DNA of 50,817 nt, from contig DASZWD010000055.1 of assembly GCA_035546775.1 (NCBI GenBank), forward strand, positions 1 to 50,817, written 5' to 3'. Within the stretch, counting starts at the first letter, position 1, and every line of letters starts with the position of its first letter. Below the pieces are notes generated by a model that saw only the letters and a list, made by a program, of their open reading frames with translations, did not search any database and was not told the origin of the DNA. Shown here in pieces: positions 40,582 to 47,856 of the stretch. Source of the DNA: Acidimicrobiales bacterium (GTDB lineage: Bacteria > Actinomycetota > Acidimicrobiia > Acidimicrobiales > JACCXE01). The position numbers and the translations under genes were made by a program.

Positions 40582-40765
40582 TGCAGGTGATCACGTAGCG
40601 CTCGCCAGGTTGCAACCTGAAGCGAGCCACCTTGGCCTTGGGCTCACGACGGGCGAGTTGCCATAGGCCGGCGATCGCGAACACCACGAGCCACGGGCCG
40701 CTGCCCCCGGCCACGCCGTCGCGCAGGCCGCGGCGCAGCGCCCATCGCAGGAGGGGTTCGAACAC
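40559..40765 (-). CDS. small single-helix membrane protein, unknown
   Basis: A 68-residue protein that I do not recognise. A basic N-terminal amphipathic part (FEPLLRWALRRGLRDGV) precedes one membrane helix (GPWLVVFAIAGLWQLA). A basic segment and a small beta-like tail follow (KAKVARFRLQPGERYVITCSDDRVTR). It abuts the stop of the 71-residue gene upstream and overlaps trmI, so all four genes are in one operon. A signal peptide is unlikely; the tail is predicted to be cytoplasmic by charge. Confidence 0.6.
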   Translation of the reverse strand: MFEPLLRWALRRGLRDGVAGGSGPWLVVFAIAGLWQLARREPKAKVARFRLQPGERYVITCSDDRVTR

Positions 40766-40981
40766 TTAGAGGCGGCGGATCTCGACGAAGGCGGACCTCT
40801 TCTTGCCCCTGCGCCGGCCAAGGAAGTACGCCAACGCGATCACGACCACGCCGGCGACGATGGCGATGACGATCCCTTGCGTCTTGTGTTCCTGGGCTGC
40901 CTCTTCGGTGTCGCCCTTCAACTGGCGCAGCTTGGTTTCGATGTCCTCGCGGGTGATGCGTGGCGCTTCTGCAGTCGTCAT
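40766..40981 (-). CDS. small single-helix membrane protein with N-terminal coiled coil, unknown
   Basis: A 71-residue protein. Residues 10-32 look like a helix or coiled coil (REDIETKLRQLKGDTEEAAQEHK). One membrane helix follows (IVIAIVAGVVVIALAYFLG), then a strongly basic tail GRRRGKKRSAFVEIRRL on the inside. ATG 40981 overlaps the stop of the holin-like gene (ATGA). The family is unknown to me; similar small proteins accompany holin-like genes in other actinobacteria, from memory only. Confidence 0.65.
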   Translation of the reverse strand: MTTAEAPRITREDIETKLRQLKGDTEEAAQEHKTQGIVIAIVAGVVVIALAYFLGRRRGKKRSAFVEIRRL

Positions 40982-41313
40982 TTGCCATCTCCTTGCTTCT
41001 TCCACGGCGTCCGCGTGACGGATCGCACCGATAACGCTGTCACGATTAGCACCCACGCGAGGGCGCCGGCGTAGGGCACCCAGGACCAGTAGCCCGTAAG
41101 GGCCGAGCCGGTCTCGGTCTCGAGACCACGCAGGACGGCGAGGGTCCCGAAGCCGGTGCCGAGGGCGAAGAAGAGCATGCCGAGTGCGCCCGAACGCATG
41201 AACGGACCGATGCCGCGCAGCGGAGCGGTGGTCTCCTGCTTCGTGTACCCGACGACGAGTCGCCATACGTCGTTGAGTTCTTCGGTGAATTCGGCGGGAC
41301 GGACCCGGGCCAT
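40978..41313 (-). CDS. putative holin-X-like (phage holin 3_6-type) membrane protein
   Basis: A 111-residue protein. An N-terminal amphipathic region (FTEELNDVWRLVVGYTKQETTAPLRGIG) is followed by two membrane helices (SGALGMLFFALGTGFGTLAVLRG and WVPYAGALAWVLIVTALSV) and a basic tail. This is the layout of the actinobacterial holin-X family (PF07332-like), which are mostly chromosomal proteins of unknown role rather than phage holins. GGAGG lies upstream of ATG 41313. It heads the cluster with the two single-helix proteins and trmI. Confidence 0.75.
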   Translation of the reverse strand: MARVRPAEFTEELNDVWRLVVGYTKQETTAPLRGIGPFMRSGALGMLFFALGTGFGTLAVLRGLETETGSALTGYWSWVPYAGALAWVLIVTALSVRSVTRTPWKKQGDGK

Positions 41314-41337
41314 GCGACCTCCGTGTGAGTAGCGGGG

Positions 41338-41343
41338 AGCCTA
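41338..41343 (-). promoter_or_regulatory. -10-like TAGGCT upstream of the holin-like gene
   Basis: On the minus strand TAGGCT lies 24 bases before ATG 41313 and upstream of the GGAGG ribosome site. It may drive the small-membrane-protein, trmI and MarP-like genes. Confidence 0.35.
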
Positions 41344-41353
41344 ACGGGACCGG

Positions 41354-41998
41354 TTACCCGTCCTCACGCCGGCCCAACTCCAACGCGAACATTTCCGCGG
41401 CATCGAGGGCGAGGGCGGCGATCACGTCGGCGCGCCGCTCGGCGTCGTCTTCGGCGAGGATGCGCTGGCGGTCGACGGGCCCGGCGGGCGTCACGCCGGC
41501 GAGTTGCCACTGCCGTGTCGCCGGATCGCCCACGAGCACGTCGTCGAGGGACGGTACCTCGTAGCCGAGCCGGGCGGCGAGACCCAGCGCCTGGCGCACG
41601 GCGGCTTCGGCCACGGCGTTGGCCTCCTCCGACGGCGCCGGACCGGGTGGCGGCGTTTCGACCAGCGCCAGCGGATACGGGTCGTCGGGCAGCCACGTGA
41701 CCACGCGGATGCGCTCCTCCCCGACGGCGAGGATCGCCCAGCGCCCGTCGTCGAACTCGGTTGCCTCGGCCATGCGCATGCGCGTGCCGAACGTGGTGCG
41801 CACCTCCCCGCCGCCGACTTCATGGCCGCGCTCGATCAGCACGATGCCGAAGCGGCCGTCGCCGCGCTGGAGGTCGTGGGCGAGTTGGCGGTAGCGGGGC
41901 TCGAAGATGTGCAGCGGCACCACCGACCCCGGCAACGCCACCGTGCCGAGGGGGAACATCGGCAGCGGGATCGCCACCAGCTCTTCGCCGTCGCTCAC
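41354..41998 (-). CDS. LON peptidase N-terminal (substrate-binding) domain protein
   Basis: A 214-residue protein made of the Lon N-terminal domain alone. The hallmark opening is AIPLPMFPLGTVALPGSVVPLHIFEPRYRQLAHDL, followed by RFGIVLIERG and the beta strands GRWAILAVGEERIRVV. The C-terminal helical part is ANAVAEAAVRQALGLAARLG. No AAA or protease domain follows, so it is a standalone protein of the type annotated as LON substrate-binding-domain protein; its role is unknown. Its ATG overlaps the DacB stop (ATGA). Confidence 0.9.
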   Translation of the reverse strand: MSDGEELVAIPLPMFPLGTVALPGSVVPLHIFEPRYRQLAHDLQRGDGRFGIVLIERGHEVGGGEVRTTFGTRMRMAEATEFDDGRWAILAVGEERIRVVTWLPDDPYPLALVETPPPGPAPSEEANAVAEAAVRQALGLAARLGYEVPSLDDVLVGDPATRQWQLAGVTPAGPVDRQRILAEDDAERRADVIAALALDAAEMFALELGRREDG

Positions 41999-43377
41999 GG
42001 TGCCAGTGTGTCCGCTGGCGGCGCCTCGGGATAGGTGGCGAGCGCGGCGACCAGGCGGTCCTGCAGCGCCTCGCCGCCGGCGGCGGTGAAGTTCCCGTTC
42101 GAGATGAAGGCGAAGCGCAGCTTCGTCGTCGCCTTCGGGTCGACGATGCCAACCAACGCGGTGACACCGTCGAGCGTGCCGGTCTTGGCCCGCAGTGTCC
42201 CCTTCAGCGGCGAGTCGAGGAAGCGGTCGTCGAGCGTGCCGGTCTGGCCGGCGACGGCGAGCATCGTGCCGAGGTCGAACCCACCGGGCCGGCTCGTGAG
42301 GGTGTCGAGCAGCGCGTCGCAGGTCGCGCGGTCGGACCGGTCGAGCCCCGAGCCGTCGATCGCCTGCACCTGCTTGGGGTCGATCCCGAGCGTGCGCAGC
42401 GCCGCCGCTCGCGCCGCCACGCCCGCAGCACGGGTGGCGGGGTGATCGCCGGCGCGCCGCGACAGCTCCTTCAGCAACAACTCGGCGGTGTTGTTGTCGC
42501 TTTCCGTCAGCATCTCCGTGACGACGTTGGCGTACGTAGCCGACTCGACGGAGACCTCCTCGACAGGCGCCGCCGGACGGCTGGCCCGCGTCGTGGCGCC
42601 CGCGACGGCGATGCCAAGTCCTTGGAGTTCGGCGCGCAGTTCGTTCGCCGCTGCTATGCCTGGATCGGGCGCGGCGACGAGGGGCGCGTACGAGCTGAAC
42701 CCGTCGTTCACCGCCAACGCGCCCAGCGGGCCGACGTCGCCGCCCGTGGTGTAGCCGCTGCTCCAGGTCGGGACGCGGCGCTCGTTGTCGTAGGCGTTGT
42801 CGACGACTTCGATGCCGCCCGTGACCCGCGTGATCCCGGCGGCGTGGAGCTTGGCCGCCAGTTGGGCGAAGTCGGTGAAGGGCTTCGGCGGGTGGCTGCG
42901 CGTGTCGACGTAGCTCTTGGTGGCGAGCAGTGGGTCGCCGCTGCCTTCGAGCGCCAAGAACGCCACGGCGCCCGACGCGTCCTGGCGCGGGAACCAGACG
43001 TGGGTCGTAAAGCGGCTGCGGCCGCCCGCCTTGGCGAGGAACGCAGCGGCCGTCGTGAGCTTCAGCGACGACGCCGGCATCAGCAGTTGGTCAGCGTGCA
43101 CCGCCAGGATCGGCGAATCGTCGGCGCGCACCTCGGCGCACGACGTCGACGACACCGAACGCATGAAGGCGCCGACGCGACTCGCCAGACGGGTGTCGGC
43201 GATCAGGTCGCGAAAGGCCTCGGGCGCGCGGCGCGGCGAGAGGACCCCGACCGCGGGCGACGGCGACGCGTCCCCAGCGGATCCGTCCGCCCGCGTGAGC
43301 GCCACCGCGGCGCCGCCGCTGACGAGGGCGATCAACACCGCGAGCACGACGGTGGTGCGGCGCTGCCGCGCCGTCAC
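41995..43377 (-). CDS. dacB: D-alanyl-D-alanine carboxypeptidase/endopeptidase, PBP4 type (DacB)
   Basis: A 460-residue class C penicillin-binding protein. An N-terminal signal or anchor (TTVVLAVLIALVSGGAAVAL) is followed by the transpeptidase-like domain. The active-site SxxK is PASSLKL (Ser103, Lys106), SxN is TESDNNTAE, and KTG is RAKTGTLDG. A large insertion between the first two motifs is typical of PBP4. It trims peptidoglycan peptides outside the membrane. It is linked by ATGA overlaps to both the Lon-N protein and the thioesterase. Confidence 0.94.
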   Translation of the reverse strand: MTARQRRTTVVLAVLIALVSGGAAVALTRADGSAGDASPSPAVGVLSPRRAPEAFRDLIADTRLASRVGAFMRSVSSTSCAEVRADDSPILAVHADQLLMPASSLKLTTAAAFLAKAGGRSRFTTHVWFPRQDASGAVAFLALEGSGDPLLATKSYVDTRSHPPKPFTDFAQLAAKLHAAGITRVTGGIEVVDNAYDNERRVPTWSSGYTTGGDVGPLGALAVNDGFSSYAPLVAAPDPGIAAANELRAELQGLGIAVAGATTRASRPAAPVEEVSVESATYANVVTEMLTESDNNTAELLLKELSRRAGDHPATRAAGVAARAAALRTLGIDPKQVQAIDGSGLDRSDRATCDALLDTLTSRPGGFDLGTMLAVAGQTGTLDDRFLDSPLKGTLRAKTGTLDGVTALVGIVDPKATTKLRFAFISNGNFTAAGGEALQDRLVAALATYPEAPPADTLAP

Positions 43378-43784
43378 GTGCGGTCGCGGATGAGATACGT
43401 CGAAGTCGCCCGCGCCACCAAGCGGCCATCTTGGTCGTGGACGTCGGCTTCGACGAAGTTCACCCGCGCGCCCGAGCTGATCGTCGTCGCCGTACAGGTG
43501 AGGAAGCTGTCCATCGGGACGGGACGTAGGAAGCTGATCTTGAGCTCGGCGTTGGCGCTGAAGATCTTGCGGTCCTTCGCCGCCGTGATGCTCGAGGCTC
43601 CCATGGCCGAATCGACGAACGCTGCGAGGAACCCGCCTTGGAGCATGCCGACGGGGTTACAGAACCGTTCCTCCGCTGTCATGGTCCACACCGTCACCCC
43701 GGGCTCGTCCTTCTTGATGCACACCATGCCGAGGGTCAGGTCGCACGGCGGCGGAACCTGCACCCCCGGAGTCTGGGGGCTCAC
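43374..43784 (-). CDS. PaaI-family thioesterase (hotdog fold)
   Basis: A 136-residue hotdog-fold thioesterase. [26 protein letters not shown] near residues 43-68 is the active segment, with LQGG in place of the usual HGG and the catalytic-type Asp in [60 protein letters not shown] gives the standard second half. It probably hydrolyses acyl-CoA esters. GTG 43784 overlaps the TetR stop (GTGA), and the stop overlaps DacB. Confidence 0.88.
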   Translation of the reverse strand: MSPQTPGVQVPPPCDLTLGMVCIKKDEPGVTVWTMTAEERFCNPVGMLQGGFLAAFVDSAMGASSITAAKDRKIFSANAELKISFLRPVPMDSFLTCTATTISSGARVNFVEADVHDQDGRLVARATSTYLIRDRT

Positions 43785-44392
43785 GGTTGCAGTGCGGCCC
43801 GGAAGAACGCCTTGACGTGGTCGAGGCGGGCCTGCACGGCTTCTTCGGCGAGCGGGTCGGAGCCCGTAAGAGCTTCGAGGAACGGCAAATCGCTGAAGTA
43901 CGTGACGATGAGGCCGTAGCCGGTGAGGATCAGCTGGAGCGGGTCGAGCTGGCGGAAGTGGCCGGCGTCCATTTCGCGCTGGAAGAACCCGCACACCAGG
44001 TCGACCTGCGGGCGCATGACCGCCGCGAACTCGCTGGCGATCTCGCTCTTGTCCTCCAGGGCCTCACGGCGGAACAGGCGGACGAACTCGGGATTCGCCA
44101 TGAAGAACTCGAAGCCGGCGGTGATGACGCGGTCCATCTGTTCGAAGCCACCGCGGGGGGCGTCGACCGCCTCGTCGATCCGGATGAACCAGTCGCTGAT
44201 CGAGCTCTCGAACACTTCGCGGTACAGGGCGTCTTTCGACGGGAAATGATGCAGCAGGCTGGAACGGCGGATTCCGACCGCTTCGGCGATGTCGTTGAGC
44301 GACGTGCCCTCGAAACCATGCTCGGCGAACAGGCGGCGGGCCTCTCCGAGAATCTGCTCGCGCGTGGTGGGCGCGGAAGCCGTGGCCGCCAT
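43781..44392 (-). CDS. TetR family transcriptional regulator
   Basis: A 203-residue TetR protein. The N-terminal HTH is [52 protein letters not shown] (residues 10-60). The C-terminal ligand domain is helical ([37 protein letters not shown]), of the TetR_C group common near fatty-acid genes. It is the first gene of the unit with the thioesterase and DacB, and is divergent from the small protein gene at 44416. It probably regulates one or both; with only 23 bases between starts, any operator must overlap the promoters or coding starts. Confidence 0.93.
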   Translation of the reverse strand: MAATASAPTTREQILGEARRLFAEHGFEGTSLNDIAEAVGIRRSSLLHHFPSKDALYREVFESSISDWFIRIDEAVDAPRGGFEQMDRVITAGFEFFMANPEFVRLFRREALEDKSEIASEFAAVMRPQVDLVCGFFQREMDAGHFRQLDPLQLILTGYGLIVTYFSDLPFLEALTGSDPLAEEAVQARLDHVKAFFRAALQP

Positions 44393-44415
44393 GGCGCAAG
44401 GCTACCTTCACCGTT
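44393..44415. promoter_or_regulatory. compact bidirectional leaderless promoter
   Basis: The minus strand has TAGCCT (44404-44399), then six bases, then the TetR ATG. The plus strand has TACCTT (44403-44408), then seven bases, then ATG 44416. The two hexamers share the TA at 44403-44404, centred in AAGG-CTA-CCTT. It is seen in sequence; function is inferred. Confidence 0.5.
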
Positions 44416-44802
44416 ATGCAGATCCTGGCTGCGTTGTTCATCGACACCATCGACTTTCGACAGGTCGAGGGCCCCGCGACACGCATCGACCTCGGTGGCG
44501 TGCAGTTCTCCTTCGTCTCGCCCGATCCGCTGCCCGTCCACCTGACACCGCATCTCGTCGTGCTCGTCAGTTGCGCGGCGGACGAACCGGGTACGGCAGC
44601 CCTAGTGGTTTCCTTCACCGACGAGGCCGGCAGCGAGATCGCCCGCAACGTCCAGCCGCTCCAAGTCGAGCCGGGCAAGTTCGGCTACCGGCTCGTGCGC
44701 GCCGAGCTGACGTGGGAGGCCTACGGCACGGTTTCGGCCCACTGCCGCCTCGACGACGGTCCCGAAACCGTGGTGCCGTTGACCTTGCTATCGCCCGCGT
44801 AG
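44416..44802 (+). CDS. small beta-rich protein of unknown function
   Basis: A 128-residue protein that I do not recognise with confidence. It is rich in alternating hydrophobic residues (MQILAALFIDTIDF, IDLGGVQFSFVS, HLVVLVSCAA, TAALVVSFTDEAG) and has no signal or membrane helix, so a cytoplasmic beta-sandwich is likely. The N terminus recalls small actinobacterial DUF6941-type proteins; this is a weak impression. It is divergent from TetR and followed by the transketolase gene with an overlapping stop/-10. Confidence 0.75.
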   Translation: MQILAALFIDTIDFRQVEGPATRIDLGGVQFSFVSPDPLPVHLTPHLVVLVSCAADEPGTAALVVSFTDEAGSEIARNVQPLQVEPGKFGYRLVRAELTWEAYGTVSAHCRLDDGPETVVPLTLLSPA

Positions 44803-44805
44803 GGT
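44800..44805 (+). promoter_or_regulatory. -10-like TAGGGT overlapping a stop codon, before transketolase
   Basis: TAGGGT begins with the TAG stop of the preceding gene and is followed by seven bases and the ATG at 44813. It would allow a leaderless tkt-tal transcript. Confidence 0.45.
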
Positions 44806-44812
44806 GGCGGGC

Positions 44813-46786
44813 ATGCCGACGGAGGACATCGAACAGCTAGGCGTCAACGTCATCCGCGGGTTGTCGATGGACGCACCCCAGGCCGCCAAGAACGGCCACC
44901 CGGGTACGGCCATGGCGCTCGCCCCCCTGGCCCACGTCCTCTACACGCGGATCATGGCGCACGACCCGACGTCGCCCGATTGGCCCGACCGTGACCGCTT
45001 CATCCTGTCGTGCGGGCACGCATCGATCCTTCAGTATTCGCTGCTGTACCTGTGCGGCTACGGCCTCACGCTCGACGACCTGCGCCACTTCCGCCAGGTC
45101 GGCAGCAAGACCCCGGGCCACCCGGAGGTGCACCACACCAAGGGCGTCGAGGTCACCACTGGGCCGCTGGGTCAGGGCTTCGGCAACGGCGTGGGCATGG
45201 CGCTCGCCGAGTCGTGGCTGCGCGCCACCTACGGCGCCGAGGTCTGCAATCACTACACGTTCGTCGTGTGCTCCGACGGCGATCTCATGGAGGGCATCAG
45301 CCACGAGGCCGCGTCGCTGGCGGGCCACCAGGGCCTCGGCCACCTGATCTGCGTCTACGACGACAACCACATCACCATCGACGGCGTCACCGAGCTCGCC
45401 TATACCGACGACAACGTGAAGCGCTTCGAGGCCTACGGCTGGCACGTCGAGTATCTCGGCGAGATCGCCAACGACCTCGACGCCCTCGAGGCGGGGCTGC
45501 GCCGCGCCATGGCGGTCGAGGACAAGCCGAGCATGCTCGTGCTGCGCAGCCACATCGGCTGGCCGTCCCCCCACAAGACCGACAGCCCTTCCGCCCACGG
45601 CAACCCACTCGGCGAGGACGAGGTCCGCGCCACGAAGGAGATCCTCGGCCTGCCGGCCGACGAGACGTTCTACGCGCCGATGCAGGTCGTCGAGCACTAT
45701 CGCCTCACGCAGGGCCGCGGGGCGACGGCGCGGCGCGAGTGGGAAGAGCGGGTGGCGCGCTACCAGGGCGACACCGACAGCTTCATGGCGGCGCTCGAGG
45801 GCCGGCCGCTCAACGGCTGGGCTGCCAAGCTGCCGACGTTCGAAGCCGGCACCAAGATCGCCACCCGGAACGCGCTCAAGAAGTGCCTCGACGCGGTGTG
45901 CGATGTCATCCCCGGCCTGATCGCCGGCGGCGCCGACCTCACCGACAACACCGGCGTGAATGTCGAGTCGTTCGACCCGATTTCCAAGGAAGACCGCAAA
46001 GGCCGCCTCCTCCACTACGGCGTGCGGGAGCACGGCATGGTGGCGGCCGCCAACGGCATGGCGATGCACGGCGGCGTGTTCCCGGCGGTGGGTACGTTCT
46101 TCGTGTTCTCCGACTACTGCCGCCCCTCGATCCGGCTGGCGGCGATGTCGGAGGCAAAGGTGCTCCTGGCTTTCACCCACGACTCGGTCGGCCTTGGTCC
46201 CGACGGGCCTACGCACCAGCCGATCGAGCAGCTCGCCTCGCTGCGGGCGATGCCCGGGTTGCGCGTCATCCGTCCCGCCGACGCCAACGAGACGGCGCAC
46301 GCGGTGCGCATAGCGGTGGACAGCAACGGCCCCACGCTGCTCGTGCTGAGCCGCCAGGACCTCGTGGTGCTCGACGGCACTGCCGATCGGTACGCGGATG
46401 TGGCGCGGGGCGCATACATCCTGCGCGACGTCGCCGACGCCGCGGTCACCCTCGTCGGTACCGGCAGCGAGGTCGCGGTGTGCCTGGGTGCGGCCGACGT
46501 GCTGGCGGCTGCCGGCGTCGCGGCGCGCGTGGTGAGCATGCCGTCCTGGGACCTGTTCGCCCGCGAGTCCGACGACTACCGCAATTCGGTGCTCGACGAC
46601 GCCCGCCCGATCCTGGCGGTCGAAGCCGCGTCGAGCTTCGGGTGGGAACGCTGGGCCGACGACTCGGTCAGCATCGACCACTTCGGCGAGTCGGGGCCGG
46701 GCGACGAAGTGTTGGCGAAGTTCGGGTACACCCCGGAGAACGTGGCGCACCGGGCCCGCACGCTGATCGAGGAGTGGTCGTCGTGA
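44813..46786 (+). CDS. tkt: transketolase
   Basis: A 657-residue transketolase of the pentose phosphate pathway, moving two-carbon ketol units with thiamine diphosphate. The N-terminal part has GHPGTAMALAPLAHVLY and HTKGVEVTTGPLGQGFGNGVGMALAE. The ThDP motif is CSDGDLMEGISHEAASLAGHQGLGHLICVYDDN. The pyrimidine domain has GVREHGMVAAANGMAMHGG, with the catalytic Glu, followed by DSVGLGPDGPTHQPIEQLASLRAMP. ATG 44813 is chosen over GTG 44804, which falls within the -10-like hexamer. Its stop overlaps the transaldolase start (GTGA). Confidence 0.96.
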   Translation: MPTEDIEQLGVNVIRGLSMDAPQAAKNGHPGTAMALAPLAHVLYTRIMAHDPTSPDWPDRDRFILSCGHASILQYSLLYLCGYGLTLDDLRHFRQVGSKTPGHPEVHHTKGVEVTTGPLGQGFGNGVGMALAESWLRATYGAEVCNHYTFVVCSDGDLMEGISHEAASLAGHQGLGHLICVYDDNHITIDGVTELAYTDDNVKRFEAYGWHVEYLGEIANDLDALEAGLRRAMAVEDKPSMLVLRSHIGWPSPHKTDSPSAHGNPLGEDEVRATKEILGLPADETFYAPMQVVEHYRLTQGRGATARREWEERVARYQGDTDSFMAALEGRPLNGWAAKLPTFEAGTKIATRNALKKCLDAVCDVIPGLIAGGADLTDNTGVNVESFDPISKEDRKGRLLHYGVREHGMVAAANGMAMHGGVFPAVGTFFVFSDYCRPSIRLAAMSEAKVLLAFTHDSVGLGPDGPTHQPIEQLASLRAMPGLRVIRPADANETAHAVRIAVDSNGPTLLVLSRQDLVVLDGTADRYADVARGAYILRDVADAAVTLVGTGSEVAVCLGAADVLAAAGVAARVVSMPSWDLFARESDDYRNSVLDDARPILAVEAASSFGWERWADDSVSIDHFGESGPGDEVLAKFGYTPENVAHRARTLIEEWSS

Positions 46787-47847
46787 CCAAGCTGCAAGAC
46801 CTTTTCACCGAGTGCGGGCAAAGCCCGTGGCTCGACGTGTTGTCCCGCGACAACATCCGCGGCGGCGAGCTCCAGGCGATGATCGACCGCGGCATCCGGG
46901 GCGTCACTTCGAACCCGTCGATCTTCGAGAAGGCGATCAGCGGCTCGACGCTCTACGACGACGACATCGCAACGCTCAAAACTCAGGGGTCGTCCGTCGA
47001 CGACGCCTACTGGGACCTTGTGATGACCGACATCCAGGCCGCGGCGGACCTGTTCGCCGACCTGCACAAGGCTTCGGGAGGCAGCGACGGGTTCGTGTCG
47101 GTCGAGATCGACCCGCGTCTCGCCGATGAGACCGACGCCCAGGTCGACGCCGGCAAGTCGATGTTCGCCCGCGCCAACCGTCCCAACGTGATGATCAAGG
47201 TCCCGGCGACCGCCGCGGGCGTGCCGGTGATCGAAGAGCTGCTGGCGGCGGGCGTCAACGTGAACGTCACGCTCATCTTCGGATTGCCGCGCTACGCCGA
47301 GGTCCTCAACGCGTGGAAGCGCGGCCTCGAGCGGGCAGCGGCGCAGGGCCTCCCGGCGCCCCACAGCGTCGGGTCGTTCTTCGTCAGCCGTGTGGACACC
47401 GAAGTCGACATGCGTCTTGAGGCGATCGGCACCCCTGACGCGCTGGCGTTGCGAGGGAAGGTCGCGGTCGCCCAGGCGCAGGCGGCGTACCAGCAGTTCC
47501 TCGCGTTCTGCCACGACGCGCCCCGGCCGTTGCAGCGGCCGCTGTGGGCGTCGACGTCGACGAAGAACCCCGCCTACTCCGACCTGCTGTACGTGGACAC
47601 GCTCATCGGCCGCGACACGGTCAATACGTTGCCCGAGGCGACCATCGAGGCGTTCGCCGATCACGGGACCGTCAGGCGCACGGTCGACGGCGACGTGGCG
47701 GAAGCGCAGGGAATCCTTACGGCGGTCGAGAACGTTGGTGTCGACATGGACGACGTAGCCGACGTGTTGGAACGCCAGGGCGTGAAGCAGTTCGCCGACG
47801 CCCACGAGAAGCTGCTCGCAGCCCTGACGCCCAAGCTCAAGGCCTAG
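46783..47847 (+). CDS. tal: transaldolase
   Basis: A 354-residue transaldolase of the actinobacterial type. GVTSNPSIFEKAISGS is the phosphate-side signature, and the Schiff-base Lys is Lys139 in NVMIKVPATAAG. AAGVNVNVTLIFGLPRYAEVLNAW and SVGSFFVSRVDTEVD follow, then RPLWASTSTKNPAYSDLLYVDTLIGRDTVNTLPEATIEAF, a conserved active-site stretch. It exchanges three-carbon units between sedoheptulose-7-P and glyceraldehyde-3-P. GTG 46783 overlaps the transketolase stop, so the two are made together. Confidence 0.96.
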   Translation: MTKLQDLFTECGQSPWLDVLSRDNIRGGELQAMIDRGIRGVTSNPSIFEKAISGSTLYDDDIATLKTQGSSVDDAYWDLVMTDIQAAADLFADLHKASGGSDGFVSVEIDPRLADETDAQVDAGKSMFARANRPNVMIKVPATAAGVPVIEELLAAGVNVNVTLIFGLPRYAEVLNAWKRGLERAAAQGLPAPHSVGSFFVSRVDTEVDMRLEAIGTPDALALRGKVAVAQAQAAYQQFLAFCHDAPRPLQRPLWASTSTKNPAYSDLLYVDTLIGRDTVNTLPEATIEAFADHGTVRRTVDGDVAEAQGILTAVENVGVDMDDVADVLERQGVKQFADAHEKLLAALTPKLKA

Positions 47848-47850
47848 GGT
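47845..47850 (+). promoter_or_regulatory. -10-like TAGGGT overlapping the tal stop, before fbiC
   Basis: TAGGGT begins with the tal stop codon and is followed by six bases and the fbiC GTG at 47857. It would give a leaderless fbiC transcript separate from tkt-tal. Confidence 0.45.
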
Positions 47851-47856
47851 CTTCCC

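Noticed and set aside
40978-41313. Holin-like protein as evidence of a prophage
   Set aside because: No capsid, terminase, integrase-associated site or lysis genes nearby; this family is mostly chromosomal in Actinomycetota.
44837-46750. 637-codon minus-strand open frame
   Set aside because: Antisense to transketolase; composition is that of a shadow frame.
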